Source: an uncultured Mycolicibacterium sp. (lineage in GTDB: Bacteria > Actinomycetota > Actinomycetes > Mycobacteriales > Mycobacteriaceae). Taken from it: a DNA stretch of 42,777 bases. Below are positions 7,665-16,637 of this stretch, one piece after another (position 1 is the first letter of the stretch; each line of letters opens with the position of its first letter). Below the pieces are notes generated by a model. The model saw only the letters and a program-made list of their open reading frames with translations, was not told the origin of the DNA and ran no database searches. The position numbers were made by a program, and so were the translations under genes. The DNA lies in the NCBI GenBank assembly GCA_945957405.1, contig CAMFLL010000014.1, positions 1 through 42,777 of the forward strand, in the 5' to 3' direction.

Positions 7665-8534
7665 ATGACATCTCCGTCGATCGAGGAGTCCCACCGGGAC
7701 GCTGTTGATCCCGGCAACAATGACGGTCGGAAGGTGAAGGCTGACCGTGGTTCGGCCAACGGGCAGAACAAACGCCGGCTGTGGGCGGCTCTGCCGGCCT
7801 TGTCGGTGGTGGTGTTCCTCATTGCCTGGCAGATCGTCGGCGCCCATGTGGACCCGATCCTCTTCGCCACACCGACGGAAGTGGCCAAGGCCTTCTGGGC
7901 ACTGATCAAATCGGGTGAGCTGGGCCCCGCGTTCGGCACCGCAATGGGCGACCTGGCAACGGGTTACATCCTCGCCGCGATCGTGGGAATTGCCGTCGGC
8001 GTCGTCATGGGCCGAAGTCCCGTCGTGGAACGGGTGCTGAATCCCTACGTGAACTTCTTCCAGGCGACGCCGCTGATCGCGCTTGTCCCCCTGGTGGTGA
8101 TCTGGTTCGGAATCGGCTTCGAGGCTCGCGTCGCGGTCACGTTCATGCTCGCCGTGTGGTCGATCATCATCAACACCGCCACGGGAGTGAAGGAGACACC
8201 GTCGTCGCTCATCGACGTGGGAAGGGTTTACAAACTCAGTCGTAGGCAAGCCATCGTGGGGGTGGCCATCCCCAATGCGGTCCCGAACATCTTCGCCGGA
8301 TTGCGGATCGCTCTCGGTAAGGCACTCATCGGCATGGTCATTGCCCAGATGGAGATCAGTGTGACCGGCCTCGGTGGCCTGATCATCAACTACGGCAATG
8401 CTTTCAAGACCGCGTATCTGCTCGCCGCCGTGTGCACGGCGTCGCTGGTAGGGGTGATCGCCGCCGCGGCCCTCGAGCTGATCCGCCGTTTGGTGTTCCC
8501 CTGGACTCAAGGTGAAGACCTGGGCCGCTGGTAG
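7665..8534 (+). CDS. ABC transporter permease, NitT/TauT (SsuC-like) family
   Basis: A 289-residue inner-membrane permease with about six helices. The N-terminal 40 residues are hydrophilic and cytoplasmic. It carries the SsuC/TauC-type core: ATPTEVAKAFWALIKSGELG, AMGDLATGYILAAIVGIAVG, then VNFFQATPLIALVPLVVIWF, and the EAA-like coupling loop EVGRVYKLSRRQAIVGVAIPN-type segment (here DVGRVYKLSRRQAIVGVAIP) that docks on the ATPase. LRIALGKALIGMVIAQMEIS follows, also typical. The substrate-binding lipoprotein and the ATPase follow directly, giving a complete importer of the nitrate/sulfonate/taurine class, whose real substrates include many organic acids and heterocycles. The ribosome site GAGAGGA lies about 10 nt before the ATG. 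Confidence 0.92.
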   Translation: MTSPSIEESHRDAVDPGNNDGRKVKADRGSANGQNKRRLWAALPALSVVVFLIAWQIVGAHVDPILFATPTEVAKAFWALIKSGELGPAFGTAMGDLATGYILAAIVGIAVGVVMGRSPVVERVLNPYVNFFQATPLIALVPLVVIWFGIGFEARVAVTFMLAVWSIIINTATGVKETPSSLIDVGRVYKLSRRQAIVGVAIPNAVPNIFAGLRIALGKALIGMVIAQMEISVTGLGGLIINYGNAFKTAYLLAAVCTASLVGVIAAAALELIRRLVFPWTQGEDLGRW

Positions 8535-8581
8535 CTGTCACATCCTCATATCCCAAACCACCTGCAGTAAAAGGAGCTAAC

Positions 8582-9628
8582 GTGCCGACGTTCACCCACC
8601 GCGGGGTTCGCCCCGCTCGTAGAATCCTCATTGTCGCGGTCTCCATCGCGGTGGCCGCCAGCGCGGTCGCGTGCTCGGGTCGGCCGTCGGCTCCGAGCGC
8701 GGGCTCGGACAGCGACGGCCTCAAAGGCGCCCGCTTCACGCTCATGTTGCAGAGCACGGCCAACGCCAACAAGATCGTCGAGGTTCATGCGGTCGACCAG
8801 TTGAAGGCCCAAGGCGTCGATGCCTCCGTCAAATGGAATGCCAGCACGCCGAATATCGCGATCACCCAATTGACCAGCGGCCAGATCGACGCCTACTCCG
8901 AGGCGGTCACCGGCGGCGTCACAGCTATTCAAGGTGGCGTGAAGATGACGGACTTCGCGCTGGCGCAGCCGCGTCAGGATTACGTCCTGCTGGCCGGGAA
9001 CGGCATCAAGACGCTTGCGGACATCAAGGGCAAGAAGATCGGCGTGCAGGACACCACGGGTGTCAACTACGCGCAAGCGCTGATCGCGGTGCAGAAGGCC
9101 GGTCTCACCCCAGACGATGTCGACATCATCGCAGTCGGGGGTCAGAGTGCGCGGCTGCCCGCCCTGGTGGCCGGCCGGGTGGACGTCACGATGCTGAGCC
9201 ACGCGGCCGAGCTACAGCTTGGGCCGAAAGGCTTCACCACTATTTTCGACTACACCCGGGACGCGCCAGATCTGTATGACGACAACGTCTTCGCAACGCC
9301 GGAATGGCTGAGCAAGAACTCGGCGCTGGCGGTCGCGTTCAACAAGGCGCTGCTGGACTCGTACACCTGGTTCAATGATCCGGCCAACAAGGACGCCGTG
9401 GTCACTGAGGCCCTCGCCATCGAGCCCGCGGCCGACAAGGCCACCACCGAGGCGCAGTTCGACATGCTGCGTAAGGCCGACGCGTACCCGAACGGTTCGA
9501 TCCTGGACCCGGCACTGCTCGACAAGCAGCAGGAGCTCTATAAGGAGGCCGGTTCATTCCCGAACACGGTTCCGGTGGCTCAGTGGGTCGACGACAGCTT
9601 CGCCAAGAAAGCCAAGGGGCAGGCGTGA
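8582..9628 (+). CDS. ABC transporter substrate-binding lipoprotein (NMT1/SsuA-like)
   Basis: A 348-residue periplasmic-type binding protein anchored by lipid. The basic N-terminus is followed by the hydrophobic segment RRILIVAVSIAVAASAVA and the lipobox Cys at residue 31 (AVAC), then a Gly/Ser/Pro linker. The mature part has the NMT1/THI5 layout: KGARFTLMLQSTANANKIVE, LTSGQIDAYSEAVTGGVTAI, QDYVLLAGNGIKTLADIKGK and VQDTTGVNYAQALIAVQKAG. The GTG start has AAGGAG 5 nt upstream. The ATPase gene begins one base after its stop. It determines the importer's specificity, but no ligand residues are recognisable by eye. Confidence 0.92.
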   Translation: MPTFTHRGVRPARRILIVAVSIAVAASAVACSGRPSAPSAGSDSDGLKGARFTLMLQSTANANKIVEVHAVDQLKAQGVDASVKWNASTPNIAITQLTSGQIDAYSEAVTGGVTAIQGGVKMTDFALAQPRQDYVLLAGNGIKTLADIKGKKIGVQDTTGVNYAQALIAVQKAGLTPDDVDIIAVGGQSARLPALVAGRVDVTMLSHAAELQLGPKGFTTIFDYTRDAPDLYDDNVFATPEWLSKNSALAVAFNKALLDSYTWFNDPANKDAVVTEALAIEPAADKATTEAQFDMLRKADAYPNGSILDPALLDKQQELYKEAGSFPNTVPVAQWVDDSFAKKAKGQA

Positions 9629-9629
9629 C

Positions 9630-10478
9630 ATGACGGCAACTCAAGCAGGTGCGGCGATCGATCTCGTCGGCGTCTACAAGCGGTATTCACAGCGGCGCGG
9701 CACCGCCAATGTCGCGCTGCGCGACGTGACCCTGAACGTGAAGTCCGGCGAGTTCGTGAGCCTGGTCGGTGCATCCGGATGCGGTAAGACAAGCCTGATC
9801 CGGATGGTCGGGGGTTTGTCGCCCTACAGTGCCGGCACGATCACCATCGACGGGAATCCCGTCCGGGGCGTGCCCAAGCGGTTGGGATTCGTGTTCCAGG
9901 ATGCCGCGTTGATGCCGTGGCGGTCTGTCCGCGAGAACGTGACCATGGGGCTCAATGAGATCGCCAAAACATTGTCCAAGAACGAATCTCGCGCCCGCGT
10001 GGACGAACAGCTCGACCTGGTGGGCCTGACGAAGTTCGCGGACTACTATCCGCGCCAACTGTCCGGTGGGATGAAGCAACGGGCCGGGCTGGCGCGGGCC
10101 TTGGTGAGCGGGCCGAGCCTGCTGTTGATGGACGAACCGTTCGGCGCGCTCGACGCTTTCACCCGGCTACATCTGCAGGAGGAGCTGGCTCTGATCGTGT
10201 CGAGGACGAACACCACCACAATGTTCGTCACCCACGATGTCGACGAGGCCGTCTTCCTGTCCGATCGGATCGCCGTCATGTCCGCCTCGCCAGGAACCAT
10301 CAAAGAGGTCGTGACGGTCGACCTGCCTCGACCCCGGCTGGGACGCCAGGGTCTCCTGGACAACCAGCGCGCCGCAGAGCTGCGCGACCATGTCCTCCGC
10401 CTGGTGATGGAAGATCAGGACGGCAGGCTGGGGCGGCCGGGGGACCCAGACACAGTCGCGGACGTGGTCAGCTCCTGA
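9630..10478 (+). CDS. ABC transporter ATP-binding protein, NitT/TauT (SsuB-like) family
   Basis: A 282-residue ATPase that energises the preceding permease. Walker A is GASGCGKT (47-54), the Q-loop Gln is Q90 in FVFQDAALMPW, the signature is LSGGMKQR (144-151), Walker B is LLLMDEP (164-170) and the switch His is H202 in FVTHDVDEA. The FQDAALMPWRSVRENV segment is typical of SsuB/TauB ATPases. The start is ATG 9630, one base after the stop of the binding-protein gene; longer in-frame forms run back through that gene and are not credible. The last 45 residues form a hydrophilic tail. It is the last gene of the plus-strand operon, and its stop lies 21 bp from the stop of the convergent amino-acid permease. 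Confidence 0.94.
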   Translation: MTATQAGAAIDLVGVYKRYSQRRGTANVALRDVTLNVKSGEFVSLVGASGCGKTSLIRMVGGLSPYSAGTITIDGNPVRGVPKRLGFVFQDAALMPWRSVRENVTMGLNEIAKTLSKNESRARVDEQLDLVGLTKFADYYPRQLSGGMKQRAGLARALVSGPSLLLMDEPFGALDAFTRLHLQEELALIVSRTNTTTMFVTHDVDEAVFLSDRIAVMSASPGTIKEVVTVDLPRPRLGRQGLLDNQRAAELRDHVLRLVMEDQDGRLGRPGDPDTVADVVSS

Positions 10479-10499
10479 CCTCCGCTGGCGGTAGCGGGC

Positions 10500-11903
10500 T
10501 CAGTTGTCCCCATGTTTGACGTGGGGAATCGGCGTGCCTTCCGCGGCCAGCGTCTCCTCTTCGATCTTCATCGTCATCGGCTTCCGAAGTCCGCGGGTGA
10601 CGTACACCAGCAGGATGAGGCCGACGACGAACCAGATCGCACCATAGAGCAGAGCGTCGAAATGCAGGTTGATCCACAACACGGCGGTCAGGCACATACC
10701 GATGAACGGCAGCACGATGTTGGTGAAGATCTCCATCGGAGTATTGCGCTGCTTGAGCCGGCCGGCGTAGTAGAGGATCACCGTCAGATTCACCACGGTG
10801 AACGCGATCAGTGCGCCGAAGTTGATCATCGACGAGATGAACTCGAGCGTGAACCGGACCGCCAGCAGTGACACCGCGCCGACGATCAGCACGGCGTGCA
10901 GGGGTGTCAGGAACCTCGGGTGGATGTAGGACAGGAACCGGGGGATCCTGCCCGTCCCGTTTCGGCCCATCACGTAGATCATCCGGGAGACGCTGGCGTG
11001 CGAGGACAGGCTGGACGCGAACATGGCGGCCAGCGCAGCCGACACGAACAGGATCTTGAAGAACTCGCCACCCACCTTGAGCGCCAGTTCGGGCAGGGTG
11101 TCGTCGGTGACCTCGAAGCCGTCGAGCGTCGGGAACGCGGTCTGAGCGAACCACGCGCCGAGGAAGAAGATTGCGCCGCCGATCAGCAGCGCCAGGACGA
11201 TTGCCTTCGGCACGGTACTCGGCGTCTTCGCCTCCTCGCTGTACATCGTGATCGCGTCGAACCCGATGAACGAGAAGCACACCACGGTGGCACCGGCGAT
11301 CACAGCCTGCATGTCGACGCCGGCGTGATAGAGCGGTTCGAGCGTCAGGATGGTGCCCTGGCCCAAGCCGTTCTTGATGGAGATGAACGCCAGGATCACG
11401 AAGACGCCGATGAGGACGACCTGGAAAACCACAAGCACGCCGTTGATCTTCGACGTCCCGCTGATGCTCCAGCAGTTGAGCACCGTGACGATCGCGACGT
11501 AGATGATGACGAAGATCCACGACGGGGTGTTCGGGAAGAACGACTCGAAGTAGATCCGGCCGATGACGGCGTTGACCATCGGCAGCAGCAGATAGTCGAG
11601 TAGCGAGGACCAGCCGACCAGGAAGCCGATGTTGGGGTGGATGACCTCGGAGGCATACGTGTAGGCCGATCCGGCAGACGGGAACACGCGTGTCATCCGG
11701 CCGTAGCTGATGGCGGTGAACACCATGGCGATCAGCGCGACGATGTAGGCCAGGGGGACGACCGCGTCCGTCTCGTCCGAGACGATCCCGAATGTGTCGA
11801 AGACCGTCATGGGAGTCATGTAGCCGAGGCCGAGCCCGACGATCGCCCACAATCCCAGCGACCGTGACAGGTGGGGTGTGGTGGTTGTGGGAGTCTGCTG
11901 CAC
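10500..11903 (-). CDS. APC family amino-acid/polyamine permease
   Basis: A 467-residue, roughly 12-helix APC permease. The first helix carries SLGLWAIVGLGLGYMTPMTV, matching the conserved unwound helix 1. Also seen are FPSAGSAYTYASEVIHPNIG, VVCFSFIGFDAITMYSEEAK with the helix 6 break, and ASVSRMIYVMGRNGTGRIPR. It resembles putrescine or cationic/neutral amino-acid importers (PuuP/PlaP-like), but specificity is uncertain. The start is probably GTG 11903, preceded by GAAAGG at 7 nt; ATG 11930 is also in frame but lacks a good ribosome site. It has no catabolic partner: it converges on the ABC operon and is divergent from mmpS. It probably sits in the cytoplasmic membrane and imports by H+ or Na+ symport. 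Confidence 0.88.
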   Translation of the reverse strand: MQQTPTTTTPHLSRSLGLWAIVGLGLGYMTPMTVFDTFGIVSDETDAVVPLAYIVALIAMVFTAISYGRMTRVFPSAGSAYTYASEVIHPNIGFLVGWSSLLDYLLLPMVNAVIGRIYFESFFPNTPSWIFVIIYVAIVTVLNCWSISGTSKINGVLVVFQVVLIGVFVILAFISIKNGLGQGTILTLEPLYHAGVDMQAVIAGATVVCFSFIGFDAITMYSEEAKTPSTVPKAIVLALLIGGAIFFLGAWFAQTAFPTLDGFEVTDDTLPELALKVGGEFFKILFVSAALAAMFASSLSSHASVSRMIYVMGRNGTGRIPRFLSYIHPRFLTPLHAVLIVGAVSLLAVRFTLEFISSMINFGALIAFTVVNLTVILYYAGRLKQRNTPMEIFTNIVLPFIGMCLTAVLWINLHFDALLYGAIWFVVGLILLVYVTRGLRKPMTMKIEEETLAAEGTPIPHVKHGDN

Positions 11904-12165
11904 GAGGATGCCTTTCGTACGGTCGATCATGGGAGCCGTGTGGCGTGCTCGACGTCCTACTGCCGCACCCTGGCGGCCATGCCGCTCGGAGGACGATACG
12001 CGCAGAAGCCGGAAAAAGTGGCCGTGTCCGGCCTTCGAAATCAGTTGTCTTCCCGCTAGTGGCCGATGGCCGCTGCCGCGACGGATGGGATTGGCACACA
12101 GCAACTTCCCAGCATTGAGCTCCGCGACCGGTCGGTGTTGTGGAGTCCGGAGCCGTGTCGTACCG

Positions 12166-12178
12166 TCAACTTAGTTGA
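12166..12178. promoter_or_regulatory. 13-bp palindrome between the permease and mmpS
   Basis: TCAACT-T-AGTTGA, 6-bp perfect arms around one base, lies 63 bp upstream of the mmpS start in the permease/mmpS divergent region. MmpS/MmpL pairs are usually controlled by TetR- or MarR-type repressors, and such proteins bind short palindromes of this kind. No regulator gene lies beside it, so assignment is speculative. Confidence 0.35.
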
Positions 12179-12240
12179 TTAGCCGTCCTATCAGATTTTC
12201 CCACCGTCCGCGCCTGTCGCCGCTCATGAAAGGGTTACGG

Positions 12241-12687
12241 ATGCAGCGGGTTTCAATCGCCCGGCGACTCAGCCAGCGCTGGATGCTGGTCGTGGCGGTG
12301 GTTGTGGTCGTGGTGGCAGGTTTCGCGGTGTACCGCCTGCACGGCATCTTCGCGTCCCAGGACGTCACATCGACCCCGAGCGGCGCCGGGAATGACATCG
12401 TGCCCTTCAACCCCAAGCACGTGGTACTGGAGGTGTTCGGGCCCCCGGGCACCGTGGCGACCATCACCTACCTGGACGTCAACGCGCAGCCGCAGCGCGC
12501 CGACGCCGTCCCGTTGCCCTGGAGCTACGACACAACCACCACTCAACCGGCGGTCTTCGTCAATGTCGCGGCGCAGGGTGACAGCGACTCCATCGGCTGC
12601 CGGATCAAGATCGACGACGTTGTCAAGGACGAGAGATCGGTGAACACCCTGAACGCTTTCACCTACTGCCTGGACAAGTCCGGATGA
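12241..12687 (+). CDS. MmpS family accessory membrane protein
   Basis: A 148-residue MmpS protein, the small partner of MmpL transporters. It has a short cytoplasmic N-terminus, one helix (about residues 14-34, VVAVVVVVVAGFAVYRL), then a periplasmic beta-rich domain with PFNPKHVVLEVFGPPGTVAT, ITYLDVNAQPQRADAVPLPW and the closing CRIKIDDVVKDERSVN...AFTYC. Two Cys (CRIKI and YCLDKSG) could form a disulfide. The start is ATG 12241 with AAAGGG 7 nt upstream; an ATG at 12226 is the alternative. Its TGA overlaps the mmpL ATG (ATGA). The pair exports lipids, siderophores or drugs across the inner membrane; which cargo is not deducible here because no lipid-synthesis genes adjoin. Confidence 0.94.
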   Translation: MQRVSIARRLSQRWMLVVAVVVVVVAGFAVYRLHGIFASQDVTSTPSGAGNDIVPFNPKHVVLEVFGPPGTVATITYLDVNAQPQRADAVPLPWSYDTTTTQPAVFVNVAAQGDSDSIGCRIKIDDVVKDERSVNTLNAFTYCLDKSG

Positions 12688-15581
12688 GCCCGCAGCGGAT
12701 TCCCGACTTCATCCGCCGGTTCTCGGTGCTCATCGCACTCTTCTGGCTGGGCCTGGCGGTCGTGACCAATGTCTTCGTGCCCCAGCTTGAGACCGTCGCC
12801 GAGGCGCACAACGTGTCTCTGAGCCCGCAGGACTCGCCGTCGTTGCTCGCCAGTAAACAGATCGGCAAGGTGTTCGGCGAGTTCGACTCGGATAGTTCGG
12901 CGATGGTCGTCCTGGAGGGCGATCAGCCGCTCGGGGCCGACGCGCACCACTACTACGACGGTTTGGTCAAGAAGCTGGCCGAAGACACCAAACACGTCGA
13001 ACACATCCAGGATTTCTGGGGCGATCCGCTGACCGCGGCGGGCTCGCAGAGCTCCGATGGCAAGGCGGCACTGGTCCAGCTGTACCTCGCCGGCAACCAG
13101 GGCGAGTCCCTGGCCAATGAGTCCGTCGACGCGGTGCGTGACATCGTCGACCACAGCACGCCGCCACCGGGTGTCAAGGCCTATGTCACCGGCGCAGCGC
13201 CCCTGGTCACCGACCAGTTCGAGGTGGGCCGCCACGGCACGCTGAAGACCACACTGATCACCATCGGCGTGATCGCACTGATGCTGTTCGTGCTTTACCG
13301 CCGCCTCACCACGGTGTTCTTCGTGATCTTCACGGTGATGATCGAACTGACGGCGTCGCGCGGCGTGGTCGCGGTACTCGCGAACGCCGGCATCATCGAA
13401 CTGTCGACGTACTCGACCAATCTGCTGACATTGCTCGTGATCGCCGCCGGAACCGACTATGCGATATTCCTGCTCGGCCGCTTTCACGAGGCGCGGTACA
13501 TCGGGCAGGACCGGGTCAGCGCGTTCAACACGATGTACCACGGCACCGCCCACATCATCTTGGGCTCGGGTCTGACGATTGCCGGAGCGGTGCTGTGCCT
13601 GACCTTCACCAGGCTGCCGTACTTCAACAGCCTGGGTATCCCCGCAGGCATCGGCGTCCTTGTCGCCGTGATCGCGGCGCTCACCCTGGCGCCGGCGATG
13701 CTGGTCATCGGCCGTCATTTCGGTTTGTTCGAACCCGCCCGACCGATGCGCACCCAGGGCTGGCGCCGCATCGGCACTGCCATCGTGCGCTGGCCGGGGC
13801 CCATCCTGGTCGCGACGGTCGCCATCGCCCTGATCGGCCTGCTCGCCCTACCCAACTACAAGACCAGCTATGACGCCCGCGGGTACATGCCGGCGGACGC
13901 CCCGGCCAACGTCGGCTACACCGCCGCGGAGCGCCATTTCTCGCAGGCGCGACTGAATCCCGAACTGTTGATGGTCCAAGCCGACCACGATCTCCGCAAT
14001 TCGACGGACATGATCCTGCTGGAGCGCGTCGCCAAAGCGGTGTTCCACACCGACGGCATCGCACAGGTGCAGTCGATCACGCGGCCGCTCGGCACACCGC
14101 TGGACCACACGTCGATACCGTTCCAGATCAGTTCCGGTAGTGCCTCTCAGATCAACAACCTGCCTTTCCAGCAGGCCCGAGGAGCCGATCTGCTCAAACA
14201 GGTCGACGTGATCAACAACTCGATCGATGTTCTGCGGCAGCAGTATTCGCTGCAGCAGCAATCCGGTGCCATCACCGACGAGCAGGCCAAGGCGTTCCAG
14301 CAGACGGTCGCCACCGCCCAGGACCTGCGCGACAAGATCGCCAACTTCGACGACTTCTTCCGACCGATGCGCAACTATTTCTATTGGGAACCACACTGTT
14401 TCGACATCCCTGCCTGCGCCGCGATTCGGTCGCTGTTCGACGCGCTGGACGGTATCGATGAGCTGACCGACCAGCTGGGCAACGTCGCGGGCAGTATCGC
14501 CAAGCTGGACGCACTGCAGCCCAAATTGCTCGCGTTGATCCCGCCGCAGATTCAGAGCCAGCAGGCCAACCGCGACCTGACGTTGACGAACTACGCCACC
14601 ACCTCGGGGATCAACGACCAGACCGCGGCGGCGCTGCAGAACTCGACCGCCCTGGGCCAGGCGTATGACGCGTCGAAAACCGATGACTCGTTCTACCTAC
14701 CCCCGGAGGCGTTCACCAACCCGGAGTTCCAGCGCGGTCTCAAACTGTTCCTCTCACCGGATGGCAAAGCGGCGCGCATGATCATCACGCATGACGGCGA
14801 TCCCGCTACGCCGGAAGGTATTTCGCATATCGACACCATCCGGCACGCCGCGCAGGAAGCTGTCAAGGGCACACCGCTGGCCGGGTCGAAGATCTTCATC
14901 GCCGGCACGGCGGCCACCTACAAGGACATCCAGGACGGCGCCAAGTACGACCTGATGATCGCCGGGATCGCGGCGCTGAGCCTGATCCTGCTCGTCATGA
15001 TGTTCATCACCCGCAGTATCGTCGCCGCGTTCGTCATCGTCGGTACCGTGGCGCTGTCGTTGGGCGCCTCGTTCGGGTTGTCCGTGTTGATCTGGCAGGA
15101 CATCTTCGGTATCGAATTGTTCTGGATCGTGCTGGCACTGGCCGTCATCTTGTTGTTGGCCGTGGGGTCGGACTACAACCTGCTGCTGATCTCCCGGTTC
15201 AAGGAGGAGATCGACGCCGGCCTGAACACCGGCATCATCCGCGCGATGGCCGGGTCCGGTGCGGTGGTGACGGCGGCCGGTCTGGTGTTCGCGGCCACCA
15301 TGGCCTCGTTCATCTTCGCGGACCTGCGCATCCTCGGTCAGATCGGCACCACGATCGCCCTCGGTCTGCTGTTCGACACGCTGATCGTGCGATCGTTCAT
15401 GACCCCGGCCGTCGCGGCGCTGCTGGGCCGGTGGTTCTGGTGGCCGCTGAAGGTCCGGCCCAGGCCGGCCAGCCAGATGTTGCAGCCCTACGGATCACGC
15501 CACGCGGTTCGCCAACTGCTGCTGTGGGAAGACGGTGATCCCGTCGCCGGTGCACCGCGGCATCCGAGAAATGACGAGTAA
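12684..15581 (+). CDS. MmpL family RND transporter
   Basis: A 965-residue RND-superfamily transporter of usual MmpL length. It has helix 1 near residues 15-35, a first periplasmic domain, helices 2-6 (about 190-370), a second long periplasmic domain with a coiled-coil-like, Gln-rich stretch (about residues 500-560, QQYSLQQQSGAITDEQAKAF), and helices 7-12 (about 755-935). The proton-relay Asp-Tyr pairs are present in both halves: D258-Y in AAGTDYAIFLLGRF and D830-Y in AVGSDYNLLLISRF. It is translationally coupled to mmpS. The gene is intact. Cargo is unknown; MmpL4/MmpL5-type proteins that come with an MmpS handle siderophores and drugs, others handle glycopeptidolipids. Confidence 0.96.
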   Translation: MSPQRIPDFIRRFSVLIALFWLGLAVVTNVFVPQLETVAEAHNVSLSPQDSPSLLASKQIGKVFGEFDSDSSAMVVLEGDQPLGADAHHYYDGLVKKLAEDTKHVEHIQDFWGDPLTAAGSQSSDGKAALVQLYLAGNQGESLANESVDAVRDIVDHSTPPPGVKAYVTGAAPLVTDQFEVGRHGTLKTTLITIGVIALMLFVLYRRLTTVFFVIFTVMIELTASRGVVAVLANAGIIELSTYSTNLLTLLVIAAGTDYAIFLLGRFHEARYIGQDRVSAFNTMYHGTAHIILGSGLTIAGAVLCLTFTRLPYFNSLGIPAGIGVLVAVIAALTLAPAMLVIGRHFGLFEPARPMRTQGWRRIGTAIVRWPGPILVATVAIALIGLLALPNYKTSYDARGYMPADAPANVGYTAAERHFSQARLNPELLMVQADHDLRNSTDMILLERVAKAVFHTDGIAQVQSITRPLGTPLDHTSIPFQISSGSASQINNLPFQQARGADLLKQVDVINNSIDVLRQQYSLQQQSGAITDEQAKAFQQTVATAQDLRDKIANFDDFFRPMRNYFYWEPHCFDIPACAAIRSLFDALDGIDELTDQLGNVAGSIAKLDALQPKLLALIPPQIQSQQANRDLTLTNYATTSGINDQTAAALQNSTALGQAYDASKTDDSFYLPPEAFTNPEFQRGLKLFLSPDGKAARMIITHDGDPATPEGISHIDTIRHAAQEAVKGTPLAGSKIFIAGTAATYKDIQDGAKYDLMIAGIAALSLILLVMMFITRSIVAAFVIVGTVALSLGASFGLSVLIWQDIFGIELFWIVLALAVILLLAVGSDYNLLLISRFKEEIDAGLNTGIIRAMAGSGAVVTAAGLVFAATMASFIFADLRILGQIGTTIALGLLFDTLIVRSFMTPAVAALLGRWFWWPLKVRPRPASQMLQPYGSRHAVRQLLLWEDGDPVAGAPRHPRNDE

Positions 15582-15595
15582 GGAACTGAATCCGT

Positions 15596-15649
15596 TGGTC
15601 GGCAGCCGGTCTCGTCGACGTGAGCTACGGTGACCTGTAGAGCCGACCA
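15596..15649 (+). repeat. 8-bp inverted repeat in the mmpL / methyltransferase gap
   Basis: TGGTCGGC (15596-15603) and GCCGACCA (15642-15649) are perfect inverted copies separated by 38 nt, just ahead of the homocysteine methyltransferase-type gene. They could be paired halves of an mRNA leader stem or of a terminator for mmpL, but there is no T-run and the loop is long. A TACGGT hexamer inside the loop could be a -10. Confidence 0.3.
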
Positions 15650-15668
15650 GCAGAGAAGCGGTGCGCCG

Positions 15669-16607
15669 ATGACGAATGCACTGGAACCGAACACGGTGCT
15701 CGGTCAGCGCGCTTACGTGACCGACGGCGGTGTCGAAACTGACCTGATCTACCGGCGCGGTGCCGAGCTTCGCGAATTCGCGGCCTTTCCACTGTTGGAA
15801 ACATCCGACGGTAGAGCGCTGCTACGCAGCTACTTCGACGACTACGCGGCGATTGCGGCCGCCAACGGCCGCGCCTTGCTGCTGGAGAGTCCGACGTGGC
15901 GGGCCAATCCAGACTGGGGGCAACTTCTCGGCTACTCCGTCGAGGACCTCACCCGCGTCAACATCGCCTCGATCGACTTCATGTCACAACTGCGCGACGT
16001 ACATGCCGGCTCTGTCGGCGACATCCTGGTCAGCGGGTCCGTCGGCCCGCGTCACGACGGGTACTCACCGACGGCCAGCCTCGACCCGGACAGCGCAGCC
16101 GAGTATCACCACCCTCAGATCGCTGCCTTCGCGGCCGCCCACGCCGACATCGCCACGGCCTACACCCTCACCCACGTCGGCGAGGCCATCGGCATCGTGC
16201 GGGCCGCCCGGGATGTCGGATTACCCGTTGCCGTGTCGTTCACCGTGGAGACCGACGGGCGCCTGGCCAGCGGCGTGAGCTTGGCGGACGCGATCGATCA
16301 GGTGGATGCGGCCGCCGCCCCGGACTATTTTTTGGTCAACTGCGCACACCCACTCCACATTCAGGCCGCCCTGACGGATCCGGGCGACTGGGTCACGCGG
16401 ATCGTGGGCACCCGCACCAATGCGTCGACCGCAAGCCACGCCGAACTGGACGAGGCGATAGAGCGTGGCGATGGCGATCCCTCCGAATTCGCCAACGCGA
16501 ACCGGCGGCTGATGGCACAGCTACCCGGCCTGGCGATCATGGGCGGCTGCTGCGGCACCGACGCCCGGCACATCGGAGCGCTGCTGGGCAGCTTAAAGAA
16601 GGCATAG
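15669..16607 (+). CDS. homocysteine S-methyltransferase family protein
   Basis: A 312-residue barrel of the MmuM/BhmT type, which transfers a methyl group from S-methylmethionine, betaine or a related donor to homocysteine. The N-terminal VTDGGVETDLIYRRGAELRE replaces the usual DGG-(M/L)-ET start. Zinc-site cysteines are all present: C225 in FLVNCAHP and C294-C295 in MGGCCGTDARHI. The start is ATG 15669; an upstream in-frame ATG at 15630 lacks support. A small cupin gene follows 30 bp downstream on the same strand and may be co-transcribed. The closest described function is homocysteine:S-methylmethionine methyltransferase; several members act on other thiols or selenols, so the donor is left open. 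Confidence 0.88.
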   Translation: MTNALEPNTVLGQRAYVTDGGVETDLIYRRGAELREFAAFPLLETSDGRALLRSYFDDYAAIAAANGRALLLESPTWRANPDWGQLLGYSVEDLTRVNIASIDFMSQLRDVHAGSVGDILVSGSVGPRHDGYSPTASLDPDSAAEYHHPQIAAFAAAHADIATAYTLTHVGEAIGIVRAARDVGLPVAVSFTVETDGRLASGVSLADAIDQVDAAAAPDYFLVNCAHPLHIQAALTDPGDWVTRIVGTRTNASTASHAELDEAIERGDGDPSEFANANRRLMAQLPGLAIMGGCCGTDARHIGALLGSLKKA

Positions 16608-16637
16608 AAGAGACTGCACGGAAGGAGATGGTTCGAG

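Noticed and set aside
10479..10499. Hairpin CCGCT...AGCGG between convergent ABC ATPase and permease as a terminator
   Set aside because: Five base pairs, a GC-only stem and no T-run are too weak to call.
10468..12099. 543-residue open frame on the minus strand overlapping the APC permease in another frame
   Set aside because: It is Arg/His/Asp-rich with no domain, while the permease frame has helices and family motifs. It is a by-product of high GC.
15602..15668. SAM riboswitch before the homocysteine methyltransferase-type gene
   Set aside because: The leader is too short and has no conserved core or terminator stem; only a simple inverted repeat is visible.
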